64,000 nucleotides of DNA from Nocardia miyunensis NBRC 108239 (GTDB lineage: Bacteria; Actinomycetota; Actinomycetes; Mycobacteriales; Mycobacteriaceae), in assembly GCF_001613065.1 (NCBI RefSeq), contig NZ_BDBQ01000062.1, positions 1 through 64,000 of the forward strand, written 5' to 3'. Shown one piece after another: positions 24,184 through 33,186 of this stretch. The first letter of the stretch is position 1. Every line of letters starts with the position of its first letter. The position numbers and the translations under genes were made by a program. The notes beneath the pieces are model-generated. The model was not told the DNA's origin. It was given only the letters and a program-made list of their open reading frames with translations, and ran no database searches.

Positions 24184-26475
24184 CTAGTGAACCGGCAACG
24201 AGGCCGCCTCGTCGTACCCCAGTTCCAGATCGTGGTGGATGCGCTCGCCCGCCACCCGGACGCTGCTGGCCACCGACGGGTAGCCGCGGGTGACCACCGC
24301 GTAGCGGCCCGCGGGCAGATCCGGGACCAGGTAGCGGCCGCTCTCGTCGGTGCGGGCGGCGGCGACGAGCTGTCCGGCCTCGTCCAGCACCGTGACCTGA
24401 GCGTCGGGAACGACCCGGTCACCGGCCTGCACCGCACCGGCCAGGGTCGCGGTCGGGGCGAGGTCGACGTCGTGCCGCAGTACGCCGCTCTCGGGCACGA
24501 CGACCGTGCTCGCGGCGGGGCGCATGTGGTCGGCCACGACGACAACGGTGTGCGCGCCCGGGGTGACGGCGCAGGTGAACGCGCCGTCCGCCCCGGTGAC
24601 CGCGGCTCCGACGACCTCACCGTGCGCATTGGTCAGCGTGACGGTCGCACCGGCCACCGGCAGGCCGCCCGGACCGCGCACCGATCCGGTCAGCTCACCC
24701 GAACCCGGCAGCGTGACCGTCAGCAGCCGTGGTCGCGCGCCGACGGCGACGGTGACCGCGACCGGCCGGTGTCCGTGCGCCGAGGTGATCAGCACGTAGT
24801 TGCCCGGAGCGGGCGCGGTGATCCGGTACCCGCCGTCCGCATCGCCGGTCACCCGCGAAACCTGTTGTCCGCGTGGATCGATCAACGTCAGCGCGGCACC
24901 GGAGACAGGCTGCCCTCCGGTACGCCGCACGTAACCCACGACCGCGGGCCCCGCGCCCGCATCGAGCTCCGGAATCGACCGCACGCCAACCGGATCGAGG
25001 CCTTCTGAGGCATCGATGATCCGTTGCGCCGGAACGACTTCCGCTTCGAACTCCGCCGAATGCGCCAGCTCGACGGACTTCGTCGCCCGGGCCCGCCCGG
25101 ACGGAATGAACACGCTGACGAGCGCCGCCCCCGCGGAGACCGCGCCCAGGAACCAGAAGACGTTGGCATATCCCGAATCCGCCGGAAGTCCGTGCGCCGC
25201 ATGCGCACCCGAGGTCAGGATGACCGAGGAGATCGCACTGCCGATCGCCCCGCCCACGGTCCGCACATTGGCGTTCACCCCGGTCGCCGCGCCGGTCTGC
25301 GCGGGCGGCACCGCGGCCACGATGATGGCCGGCATCGAGGAGAAGGCCATGCCGATACCGATGCCCAGCAGCACGGCGGCCAGGTAGATCTCCCAGCTCT
25401 GATCGTGCCCGAGCGCGAGCAGGAAGAAGGCGGGCGCGGTGATCAGGGTGCCCAGCAGCACGATCGCCTTGGAACCCAGCCGCGCGGCCAGCGGGCCGAT
25501 GGCCAGGCCGATGACGAACATCGCCACCGACAGCGGCAGCAGATCCAGCCCGGATTGGGTGATACTCGCGCTGAGCCCGTATCCGGCAACGGCTTTCGGC
25601 GTCTGCAGCAACTGCGGCAGGAACGTCATCATCGCGTACATCGCCGCGCCGGTCAGCACCGCGACGATATTGGTCGTCCACACCGCCCGAATTCGCATCG
25701 TGCTCATATCGATCAGCGGTGTCTCGGAACGGATCTCGACCACGACCCACGCGACCGCGCACACCACGGCCAAGGCGAACAGACCCAGGGTGGTCCCCGA
25801 ACCCCAGCCCCACTTCGGCCCCTGGCTCACCGCGAGCAGCAGGGCGACCAGCCAGGCGGACAGCAGAATCGCTGCGCCCCAATTGATCCGGCCTGGGCTG
25901 CGCACCGGCGATTCGGGCACGAACAGCACCGCGGCGACCGCGGCGACCGCCGTGATGATCATCGGTATCCAGAACAGCCAGTGGTAGCTCAGGTGATCGA
26001 CGATCGGACCGGCCAGCACCAGTCCGAGCCCGGAGCCGACGGCGATCATCGAGGAGGCGATGCCCACCGCGCCGTTCAACTTGGCCATCGGGAATTCGTC
26101 GCGAATGATGCCGAACGCCAACGGAATCACGCCGCCGCCCAGACCCTGGATGACCCGGGCGACGATCATCACGCTCACCGATTCGGTGAGCGCCGCGATG
26201 AGCGAGCCGACCGTGAGCCCGACGAGCGTGACGACGAGCATCCGCTCCTTGCCGACCTTGTCACCGATCCGGCCGAGGATCGGCGTGGCCACCGAGGCCG
26301 CGAGCAGATAAGCGGTCATCAGCCAGGTCGCGGTGCTCTGCGTGGTGTGCAGGGCCGGAATCAACAGCGAGAACACCGGTACGACCATCGACTGGAGCAT
26401 CGCGTACGCGGCGATCCCGAGCAGCAGGACCGCGAAGACGACGTTGTAGTGCGGGCGGGTCTTCACTAGCGCCAT
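24184..26475 (-). CDS. DHA2-type MFS exporter with carboxypeptidase-regulatory-like tail
   Basis: 763 residues. Residues 1 to ~490 are a 14-helix EmrB/QacA-type drug:H+ antiporter (GRIGDKVGKERMLVV motif A; IGSGLGLVLAGPIVD motif C-like). Residues 514-763 form three Ig-like carboxypeptidase-regulatory repeats nearly identical in plan to the FUSC tail at 16604: shared segments include LGSGELTG/LPGSGELTG, GEVVGA, VPDAQVTVLD and VVTRGYP. In a 14-helix protein the C-terminus is expected in the cytoplasm, an unusual place for such domains. Divergent from an LprG-like lipoprotein gene, as P55-type MFS exporters partner LprG in mycobacteria. Confidence 0.85.
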   Translation of the reverse strand: MALVKTRPHYNVVFAVLLLGIAAYAMLQSMVVPVFSLLIPALHTTQSTATWLMTAYLLAASVATPILGRIGDKVGKERMLVVTLVGLTVGSLIAALTESVSVMIVARVIQGLGGGVIPLAFGIIRDEFPMAKLNGAVGIASSMIAVGSGLGLVLAGPIVDHLSYHWLFWIPMIITAVAAVAAVLFVPESPVRSPGRINWGAAILLSAWLVALLLAVSQGPKWGWGSGTTLGLFALAVVCAVAWVVVEIRSETPLIDMSTMRIRAVWTTNIVAVLTGAAMYAMMTFLPQLLQTPKAVAGYGLSASITQSGLDLLPLSVAMFVIGLAIGPLAARLGSKAIVLLGTLITAPAFFLLALGHDQSWEIYLAAVLLGIGIGMAFSSMPAIIVAAVPPAQTGAATGVNANVRTVGGAIGSAISSVILTSGAHAAHGLPADSGYANVFWFLGAVSAGAALVSVFIPSGRARATKSVELAHSAEFEAEVVPAQRIIDASEGLDPVGVRSIPELDAGAGPAVVGYVRRTGGQPVSGAALTLIDPRGQQVSRVTGDADGGYRITAPAPGNYVLITSAHGHRPVAVTVAVGARPRLLTVTLPGSGELTGSVRGPGGLPVAGATVTLTNAHGEVVGAAVTGADGAFTCAVTPGAHTVVVVADHMRPAASTVVVPESGVLRHDVDLAPTATLAGAVQAGDRVVPDAQVTVLDEAGQLVAAARTDESGRYLVPDLPAGRYAVVTRGYPSVASSVRVAGERIHHDLELGYDEAASLPVH

Positions 26476-26952
26476 GAGATACGGGTTCCCTCCCCGGAGA
26501 GACTAAGCGGAGACTTTCTCCGTTTATACTCACGGTAACAGAAACCGGGGCAGACGCTCCAGGTGAGAACTGTGATCTGCGACTCGAAAACCCGGCATAC
26601 AGCCGGGCTGCGGGTCCGCGTCCACGCCATTATTTGAAGCGTCTTGCGACACAGATCAATTCCCGGTACGGGATAATTTCCCACCACTGGGAGGTGGTGA
26701 GCCCGCCGCGCGCATGTGAAACACCGATTGCCGCAGGGCTCGGCCCTGCTCCGGCCCCACCGGCCCGATTCGGTGATGATCTGTGCGCCGGCGAGTTCGA
26801 CTAACCGGTCGACATCCATGCGGCGGTGCTGGTTGAATGCCCGTGTTCGCTCGACCGAGCGTACGTCGGCACAGTGCCGCATATCGCGACTCGCGCCGAG
26901 TCGCAGACGCGCATCTCGACCGAGTTACCGAAGAACCTCCGGGGGTTGACAT
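26476..26952. other. MFS/lprG-like intergenic region
   Basis: About 480 bases containing the MFS promoter-operator at its left end. A minus-strand frame crossing most of it has a protein-like patch (MDVDRLVELAGAQIITESG, ~26770-26825) but no family was recognised and the rest is not coding-like. Confidence 0.3.
26508..26531 (-). promoter_or_regulatory. MFS exporter operator and -10 box
   Basis: CGGAGA (26508-26513) and TCTCCG (26517-26522) form a perfect 6-bp inverted repeat with a 3-base spacer, about 33 bases upstream of the MFS start. On the minus strand TATAAA lies directly upstream of it (26528-26523), so the dyad covers the probable transcription start. This suggests repression by an unlinked regulator; no regulator gene is adjacent. 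Confidence 0.5.
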
Positions 26953-27801
26953 ATGACAGATCTCAATTCGCTCGACCGACCCGTCCGCCGGTCTCGGCGG
27001 ACCACCGCGAAGACGGTGGGCGCGGCGGTGCTGGCGACCTCACTGCTCGGCGCGCTCGTCGCGGGCTGCAGCTCGAACTCCTCCGACACGTCCGCCTCCG
27101 CATCGAGCACCCCCGCCGCGCCGCCGCCCAGCCAGCTCCCGGACGGCGCGCAGCTGATCTCCGAATCCTCCAAGACCACCGAGACCCTGCACTCGGTACA
27201 CCTGGACATCAAGGTCAGCAACATTCCGAATCTGCCGGTCGACACCATCTCCGCCGATGTCACCAATCAGCCCTCGGGTCAGGCGATCGGCGAGGCGAGC
27301 ATCCGCCTGAAGGAAGGCGACCCGTTCACCAAGACCAAGTTCCTGGCGGTGGACAAGAAGATCTACGTCTCCGGCGACGGCACCAAGTACGTCCCGGTCG
27401 GCGACACCCAGAAGGTCTACGACCCGGGCGTGATCCTGGACAAGGACAAGGGAATCGCCAACGTCATCGCGCACGTGAAGGACGCGAAAGCCGTTTCCCG
27501 CCAGACGATCAACGGCGTGAACACCGTCAAGGTCTCCGGCACCATCGATCCCACCGTGATCGACCCGGTCGTGCCGAAGATCGGTGACAAGGTCCAGGGC
27601 AGCCTGCCCATCACCCTGTGGATCACCGACGTCGCGCCGCCGTCGTCCGGCACCGCGGCGACCAGCCTGCCCTCGACCGCCGCCTCCCCCGGGACGGGCC
27701 CGAACCTGGTGCAGGCCACGGTGACCAAGGACAAGGGCACCGCCCAGATCGACCTGTCCAACTGGGCCAAGCCCGTCACCGTCACCAAACCGGCCGGCTG
27801 A
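26953..27801 (+). CDS. LprG/LppX-family lipoprotein
   Basis: 282 residues. Twin-Arg/basic N-region, hydrophobic helix and lipobox LVAGC with C39 as the lipidated residue; then a Ser/Thr/Pro spacer and the LppX_LprAFG domain (YVSGDGTKYVPVGDTQKVYDPGVI...). Mycobacterial LprG and LppX carry triacylated lipids across the periplasm to the outer membrane. The gene is divergent from an MFS exporter, whereas mycobacterial lprG is in an operon with its exporter. A strong hairpin follows. Confidence 0.88.
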   Translation: MTDLNSLDRPVRRSRRTTAKTVGAAVLATSLLGALVAGCSSNSSDTSASASSTPAAPPPSQLPDGAQLISESSKTTETLHSVHLDIKVSNIPNLPVDTISADVTNQPSGQAIGEASIRLKEGDPFTKTKFLAVDKKIYVSGDGTKYVPVGDTQKVYDPGVILDKDKGIANVIAHVKDAKAVSRQTINGVNTVKVSGTIDPTVIDPVVPKIGDKVQGSLPITLWITDVAPPSSGTAATSLPSTAASPGTGPNLVQATVTKDKGTAQIDLSNWAKPVTVTKPAG

Positions 27802-27828
27802 TTCCACATGAGCCGGTAGTCCGGACAT

Positions 27829-27893
27829 GCGAGCCGGTCCGGGATCGCGTGACGGCGGCACTGTGCTGCCGTACGCCTCCCGGACCGGCTCGC
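27829..27893 (+). terminator. Long nested hairpin after the lipoprotein gene
   Basis: GCGAGCCGGTCCGGGA (27829-27844) pairs perfectly with TCCCGGACCGGCTCGC (27878-27893). The intervening 33 bases fold again: GCGT with ACGC and ACGGCGGCAC with GTGCTGCCGT (one G-T pair). No T-tract follows, as usual for actinobacterial terminators. Confidence 0.7.
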
Positions 27894-28123
27894 GCCTATC
27901 GTTCCGGACGTCCGCGGGGGATTCCGGCCGGTGAGTTCCGGCATCGTTCCGCGCCCGAATCCCGGCGCCGGAACGCGGATCTCGGCCCGCTTAAGGGATT
28001 GTTCAGTCAAATACAAGGCGCCGCACGGAATCTGAACGCAACGACGCTCGAACGCGACGCCGGCCGGAGAACCTGATCGGCAGCACGGCCTCGAACAGCC
28101 GATCAGACATGGAGGTAAGAGAG
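27894..28123. other. Leader region of the desaturase-PKS cluster
   Basis: With the hairpin this makes a 320-base gap before the desaturase gene. It must hold the promoter of that cluster, but no convincing -35/-10 pair or operator was identified. Confidence 0.3.
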
Positions 28124-29593
28124 ATGACGACCGACCGCCCGGAAGTGCAGGAGCGGGAGGAGTTCAGTCGACCTCCCATTCCCGACGGGCCTCCGCCGGT
28201 CTCCAATGTCTGGATCTACAACGGCAAAGCTTACGATCTCAGCGATTGGATTTCCAAGCATCCCGGCGGAGAATTCTTCATCGGCCGGACGAAGAATCGG
28301 GACATCACGTCCATCATCGGCTCGTATCACCGCGAACCCGAGCGGATCGCGCGGATGCTCGAGCGATACTCGCTGGACCGTCAGGCCCTGCCCGAGGACA
28401 TCCACCCGAAGAACAACGCCCCGGACTTCCTGTTCACCGAGGGCTTCGACAGCTGGACCGACACCCCCAAGTACCGCTTCGACGACGAGAACGACCTGCT
28501 GCACAGGATCAAGGCACGACTGCGCGAGCCGAAACTCGCCGCGCGCCTGGATCGTATGGACCGGATATTCAACATCGTCGCGGTTCTGCTGACCATCTCC
28601 TATTTCGCGGTCGAGAGTCTGCGGCTGTTCGAGCGCAGCTGGATTCCGTTGCCGGTCTTCGTGATCGCGATGGTGCTGCTGCGCAGTTCCGTGGCGGGTT
28701 TCGGGCACTACGGGATCCATCGAGCCCAGAAGGGGCTCAACAAGATATTCACCAACGCCTTCGATTTCAATTACGTGGCACTGTCTTTCGTGACCGCGGA
28801 CGGCCACGCCCTGCTGCATCATCCGCACACCCAGAGTGAAGTCGACATCAAGAAGAACGTCTTCACCATGATGATGCGCATTCCGCGGGTATATCGGATT
28901 CCGGTGCACACCGTCCACAAATTCGGGCACACCATCACCGGAATGACGATCCGCCTGCTGGACGTGTGCCGCCTGACCCGCAAGGTCGGTGTCAAGGACA
29001 TGTACGGCACCTGGGGCGGTGCGCTGCCGCATTTCATCGGATCCTTCGCGGTGCGATTCCTGCTGCTGGGCGAGCTCGTCGCCTTCGCGCTCGCGGGCGA
29101 CTTCTGGGCCTGGGCACTGCAATTCGTGATCACGCTGTGGATCAGCACCTTCCTGGTCGTCGCGAGCCACGACTTCGAGGAGGAGGTCGGCGAGCTGCCC
29201 GAGGCCGATACCGAGGACTGGGCGGTCAACCAGCTCGAGCAGGCCTACGACCTGACCGTGGTCGGCAACCGCTACGTCGACTGCTTCCTGTCCGCGGGAC
29301 TGAGCTCGCACCGCGTGCACCACGTATTGCCGTTCCAGCGCAGCGGTTTCGCCAATATCGCCACCGAGGACGTGGTGCGCGAGGAGGCGGCGAAATTCGG
29401 CGTCGAATGGCTTCCGGCGAAGAGTTTCTTCACCGATCGTTTCCCGAAACAGTGCCGCACCTACCTGCTGGCCCCCTCACGCGATGCGCAGGAACGCGAT
29501 TGGGGCTTCGTCCGTGAGCACTTCGCACCGGACGCGCTCAAGACCTGCGCGGTCTACATGGTGCAGGGATTCACCGGAATCGGAACGGTGTAA
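28124..29593 (+). CDS. Cytochrome b5-fatty acid desaturase fusion
   Basis: 489 residues from the ATG at 28124 (GGAGG nine bases upstream; an ATG at 28109 overlaps it and is less likely). An N-terminal cytochrome b5 domain has the heme-binding HPGGEF (~residues 45-50). It is followed by a membrane desaturase/hydroxylase with histidine boxes HYGIH, LLHHPH and HRVHH and membrane segments between them. Fusion to cytochrome b5 is the architecture of front-end desaturases and lipid hydroxylases and is uncommon in actinobacteria. First gene of a cluster with a type III PKS and an exporter, so it may make or tailor the acyl starter or product. Confidence 0.85.
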   Translation: MTTDRPEVQEREEFSRPPIPDGPPPVSNVWIYNGKAYDLSDWISKHPGGEFFIGRTKNRDITSIIGSYHREPERIARMLERYSLDRQALPEDIHPKNNAPDFLFTEGFDSWTDTPKYRFDDENDLLHRIKARLREPKLAARLDRMDRIFNIVAVLLTISYFAVESLRLFERSWIPLPVFVIAMVLLRSSVAGFGHYGIHRAQKGLNKIFTNAFDFNYVALSFVTADGHALLHHPHTQSEVDIKKNVFTMMMRIPRVYRIPVHTVHKFGHTITGMTIRLLDVCRLTRKVGVKDMYGTWGGALPHFIGSFAVRFLLLGELVAFALAGDFWAWALQFVITLWISTFLVVASHDFEEEVGELPEADTEDWAVNQLEQAYDLTVVGNRYVDCFLSAGLSSHRVHHVLPFQRSGFANIATEDVVREEAAKFGVEWLPAKSFFTDRFPKQCRTYLLAPSRDAQERDWGFVREHFAPDALKTCAVYMVQGFTGIGTV

Positions 29594-29658
29594 ACAGATT
29601 TCGCAATCACCGCGCCACGATTCCGGCGTGTGGATGTTTCGCTAGAAGGGGAGAATCA

Positions 29659-30837
29659 GTGAGTATCACGTTCGATGCGGGGGGCGCGATCCGGCCTGAG
29701 GCAACCGGGGAGCACGCCCTGGCTCAGTTGCCGCCCGCGCCGCCGACCACGGTGGGCGTCATCGAATTCATCGCCACCGGTGCGCCCGGCCGGGTCATGG
29801 ACCAGGCCGCCTCCGCCGAGCAGGTGGCCACGCTGTTCGCCGATCCGGCACAGCGGGCGCGCATTCCGCGGATCTACAGCAAGACGATGGTGCGGACCCG
29901 GCAGCTCGCGGTCGACCCGCTCGATCCGGAATTCCTGGAATTCAGCCGCAAGCCCGCGACCATCCGCGATCGGATGAATCTGTTCTTCCGGCACGCGGTT
30001 CCGCTCGCGGTCGACGTCGCCGGACGCGCGGTGGCGGGCCTGGCCGACCCGGCCGAGGAGATCGGGCTGCTGGTGTTCGCCACCAGTACCGGATTCATCG
30101 CGCCCGGGGTGGACGTCGCGGTGGTCAAGCAGCTGGGCCTCTCGCCCACGGTGGGCCGGGTGATGGTGAACTTCATGGGCTGCGCCGCGGCGATGAACGC
30201 CATGCGCACGGCCGTGGATTACGTTCGCGCACATCCTGATAAGAAGGCGCTGGTCGTCTGCCTCGAGCTGAGCTCGGTCAACGCCGTGTTCGACGACGAC
30301 ATCAACGACGTGATCACGCACAGCCTGTTCGGCGACGGCTGCGGCGCGGTCGTCATCGGCGCGGGCCAGGTGCATCAGCCGCTCGCACCCGGCCGCGTGG
30401 TGATCCGCGAGAGCTTCAGCCATCTGCTCGACGACGCCGAGGACGGCATCGTGCTGGGCGTCAACCACCACGGCATCACCTGCGAGCTGTCCGAACAGCT
30501 GCCCCGATACATCTACACCGGCGTCGATCCGGTGATCGAAAAGATTCTGGACCGCAATGGATTACGGAAATCCGACGTCGATCTGTGGGCGATCCACCCG
30601 GGTGGTCCCAAGATCATCGAGGAGTCCGCGCGGTCTCTGGGCATCTCCGCCGAACAGGCCGCGCCGAGCTGGGATGTGCTCGCCCGATACGGCAATATGC
30701 TGAGCGTTTCGCTGATCTTCGTCCTGGCGGAGATGATCCGGTCGGATTCCTCCACGAGGCCGATATCGACCGGTGTCGCCTTCTCCTTCGCGCCCGGAGT
30801 CACCCTCGAGGGGATGCTCTTCGACATCATCCGCTGA
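29659..30837 (+). CDS. Type III polyketide synthase
   Basis: 392 residues, chalcone/stilbene synthase fold. The catalytic triad is C175 (NFMGCAAAMNA), H313 (WAIHPGGPKI) and N346 (YGNMLSVS). It condenses an acyl-CoA starter with malonyl-CoA units to give pyrones, resorcinols or resorcylic acids. GTG start with AAGGGGA upstream; the gene is 65 bases after the desaturase. The upstream desaturase suggests a fatty-acyl starter, giving a long-chain alkyl-pyrone or alkyl-resorcinol; this is inference. Confidence 0.92.
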   Translation: MSITFDAGGAIRPEATGEHALAQLPPAPPTTVGVIEFIATGAPGRVMDQAASAEQVATLFADPAQRARIPRIYSKTMVRTRQLAVDPLDPEFLEFSRKPATIRDRMNLFFRHAVPLAVDVAGRAVAGLADPAEEIGLLVFATSTGFIAPGVDVAVVKQLGLSPTVGRVMVNFMGCAAAMNAMRTAVDYVRAHPDKKALVVCLELSSVNAVFDDDINDVITHSLFGDGCGAVVIGAGQVHQPLAPGRVVIRESFSHLLDDAEDGIVLGVNHHGITCELSEQLPRYIYTGVDPVIEKILDRNGLRKSDVDLWAIHPGGPKIIEESARSLGISAEQAAPSWDVLARYGNMLSVSLIFVLAEMIRSDSSTRPISTGVAFSFAPGVTLEGMLFDIIR

Positions 30838-30877
30838 CAGCGCGCCGCGGCCCCACCGAGTCGAAAGACGAAGCATC

Positions 30878-32827
30878 ATGCAACTCATCCGATTTCTGAT
30901 CTCGATCTCCTGGACGCGGATCACCGCAGTCATCGCCGCCGGACTGGTCTGCGGTGTCGCGAACACCTATCTGGTGACATTGATCCGGGGGGTCGTGTCA
31001 CCACCGCCGCATCCGCCGGTCACCATCACCAGTTTCGTATCGGCGGCCGTGGTCATCCTGGTCAGCGGCGTGCTGTCGCAACTGCTGCTGATCCGGCTGG
31101 CCCAAGACGCGATCTACCGGCTGCGCGCCGACCTGAGCACCGGAATCGTCTCCGCCCCACTGGAACACCTCGAGCGCCTGGGCACACATCGCCTCATGGC
31201 GACGTTGACCGAGGACGTGCGTTCGCTGTCCGAGGCGGTCACCGCGATTCCGAGCATCTGCGTCGACGTGGCGACCATCGTGGGCTGTTTCGTGTTCCTC
31301 GCGATCGTCTCGGGCCCGATCTTCGCCGTGACGATCGCGGGCACGCTGCTCGGAATCGCCTGTGTCGAACTGGTTCTCAAGCGAGTGCGCGGGCTGTACC
31401 GGGCCGCGCGCGAGCACGAGGACGGGCTGCTGGGCTCGTTCCAAGCGGTCACTCTCGGCATCAAGGAACTCAAACTGCACCGGGGCCGCCGCCGCGACTT
31501 CATGGATCGGCATCTGCTCGGATCGGCCCGCGATGTGCGGGCGCGCAATGTGGAGGCGGGATCGAAATTCTCACTGGCACAAGGGTTCGGGCAGTTGCTG
31601 CAACTGGGCACGATGGCGGTGATCCTGTTCGTGCTGGCCTCGGCGATGCATCTGTCGCTGGATGTGATGGTCGGCTACGTCCTGGTGACGACCTTCCTGG
31701 CGATGCCGATGCAGAACTTCATGCACCGCATGCCGGATCTGGTCCGCGGCGATGTCGCGCTGGCGAAGATCCGCACCATGAACCTGTCCATGGAGACGTT
31801 GCACGACGAGGAGGCGCTGCCGTACACCGAGCGACCGCCCGCAGAGCCGGAACCGCTGGTGCTGACGAATGTGAGCTACAGCTACCGGACCGAAGCGCCG
31901 CCGCCGGTGCCGCCGATCCCGGGTGCGCCTCCCCCGCCCGGAATGCCGCCGATGCCCGGCGGTCCCGGTCGCGGTGTGAAACGCGCGCGCGGTGGGCACC
32001 CCGCGGGCGCGCACCACGGTCGGCCCGCGGACGCACCCGATGGGCGGCCGGCGGGCGCGCCACTTCCTCCGCCGCCCGGCGCCCAGCCGCCCGGTGGCGC
32101 TCGGCCGGACGTCAATGGTCGGCGGCACCTGGATCACGGTCGGCCCGACAGCCGTCCGGTGCCGATGGCCCCGCCTCCGGGTGGTCCGGTCGAACCCGGT
32201 GACGACGATTCGGGCTTCGCGCTCGGCCCGCTGAATCTGGTCTTCGAACCCGGGCAGATCAGCTTCGTCATCGGCGGCAACGGCAGCGGCAAATCGACTC
32301 TGGCCAAACTGATCACGGGCCTGTACGTGCCGCGAACCGGTTCGATCTCGTTGGGGCAGGAGCGGATCGATCACGAGAACATCGAGTGGTTCCGGCAGAA
32401 CTCCTCGGCGGTGTTCACCGATTTCCACCTGTTCGAGGACTACCTGGGCTTCGACCGTCCGGGAATCGACGAGGAGGTGCGCGGCTACCTCGAGGAGTTG
32501 CAGATCGCGCACAAGGTGACGGTGCAGGACGGACGGCTGTCCACCATCGCCCTGTCCCAGGGACAGCGCAAACGCCTGGCCCTGCTCACCGCCTTGCTCG
32601 AGGACCGCCAGATCTACGTCTTCGACGAATGGGCGGCCGATCAGGAACCTCGATTCCGCGAGGTGTTCTACACCGAGATCCTGGCCGGACTGAAGCGTCG
32701 CGGCAAGACGGTCATCGTCATCACCCACGACGACCGGTACTTCGACCACGCCGACCAGATCGTCAAGCTCGACTTCGGCAGGGTCGTCGAGGCGGCCGCC
32801 ACGGCCAGCGAGGCTGTGGTCCGGTGA
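30878..32827 (+). CDS. SyrD/PvdE-like fused ABC exporter with Pro-rich insert in the ATPase domain
   Basis: 649 residues from the ATG at 30878, 41 bases after the PKS. Six membrane helices (to ~300) fused to one ATPase domain, the cyclic-peptide exporter layout. ATPase motifs: A-loop SYSYR, Walker A GGNGSGKST with K472, Q-loop region FTDFHLFEDY, signature ALSQGQRKRL, Walker B QIYVFDEW and switch H in ITHDDRYF. Between the A-loop strand and Walker A lie ~105 residues (337-443) made almost only of Pro, Gly, Ala, Arg and Asp, absent from ordinary members. Likely exports the cluster's product across the plasma membrane. Confidence 0.88.
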   Translation: MQLIRFLISISWTRITAVIAAGLVCGVANTYLVTLIRGVVSPPPHPPVTITSFVSAAVVILVSGVLSQLLLIRLAQDAIYRLRADLSTGIVSAPLEHLERLGTHRLMATLTEDVRSLSEAVTAIPSICVDVATIVGCFVFLAIVSGPIFAVTIAGTLLGIACVELVLKRVRGLYRAAREHEDGLLGSFQAVTLGIKELKLHRGRRRDFMDRHLLGSARDVRARNVEAGSKFSLAQGFGQLLQLGTMAVILFVLASAMHLSLDVMVGYVLVTTFLAMPMQNFMHRMPDLVRGDVALAKIRTMNLSMETLHDEEALPYTERPPAEPEPLVLTNVSYSYRTEAPPPVPPIPGAPPPPGMPPMPGGPGRGVKRARGGHPAGAHHGRPADAPDGRPAGAPLPPPPGAQPPGGARPDVNGRRHLDHGRPDSRPVPMAPPPGGPVEPGDDDSGFALGPLNLVFEPGQISFVIGGNGSGKSTLAKLITGLYVPRTGSISLGQERIDHENIEWFRQNSSAVFTDFHLFEDYLGFDRPGIDEEVRGYLEELQIAHKVTVQDGRLSTIALSQGQRKRLALLTALLEDRQIYVFDEWAADQEPRFREVFYTEILAGLKRRGKTVIVITHDDRYFDHADQIVKLDFGRVVEAAATASEAVVR

Positions 32828-33186
32828 ATTGCTCCGGCCGACAACAATATTCGATGCTGGCCACATCTCGCTCGCACACATGTGGCTCGAAGAGCGACAC
32901 TTCCCGGCCCCCTGCTCATCAGCTCTGGCAAGGGGCCGTCAGGTCTGCGCCCGCCCCGGGCTGGGCAGGATGGCAACAGCGGCAACCATTCCGCCTCGTC
33001 TCCGGCCATCAGTCATCGCCCCCGGCAGCCTGGCTGACCGCACAGTTCGACCAATCGCAACGCTCCCGTTGCCTCCTCATGGTGAACGCGACCGGCTGGA
33101 CTGCGGGCGAACTCCAGCACTCATGGTGGGATGCGGCCCCCATCTGATCCCTGTTCCACCCTCATCCGGTGATACGCAGGTGATCC
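32828..33186. other. Intergenic region between convergent operons
   Basis: About 360 bases between the exporter and the nucleoside-importer operon. Small frames exist but none has a start with a ribosome site or a recognisable product. No strong hairpin was found. Confidence 0.3.

Noticed and set aside
26466..26882. Minus-strand frame overlapping the MFS start and the intergenic region
   Set aside because: A short protein-like patch only, no ribosome site, no known family, and it overlaps the MFS promoter dyad.
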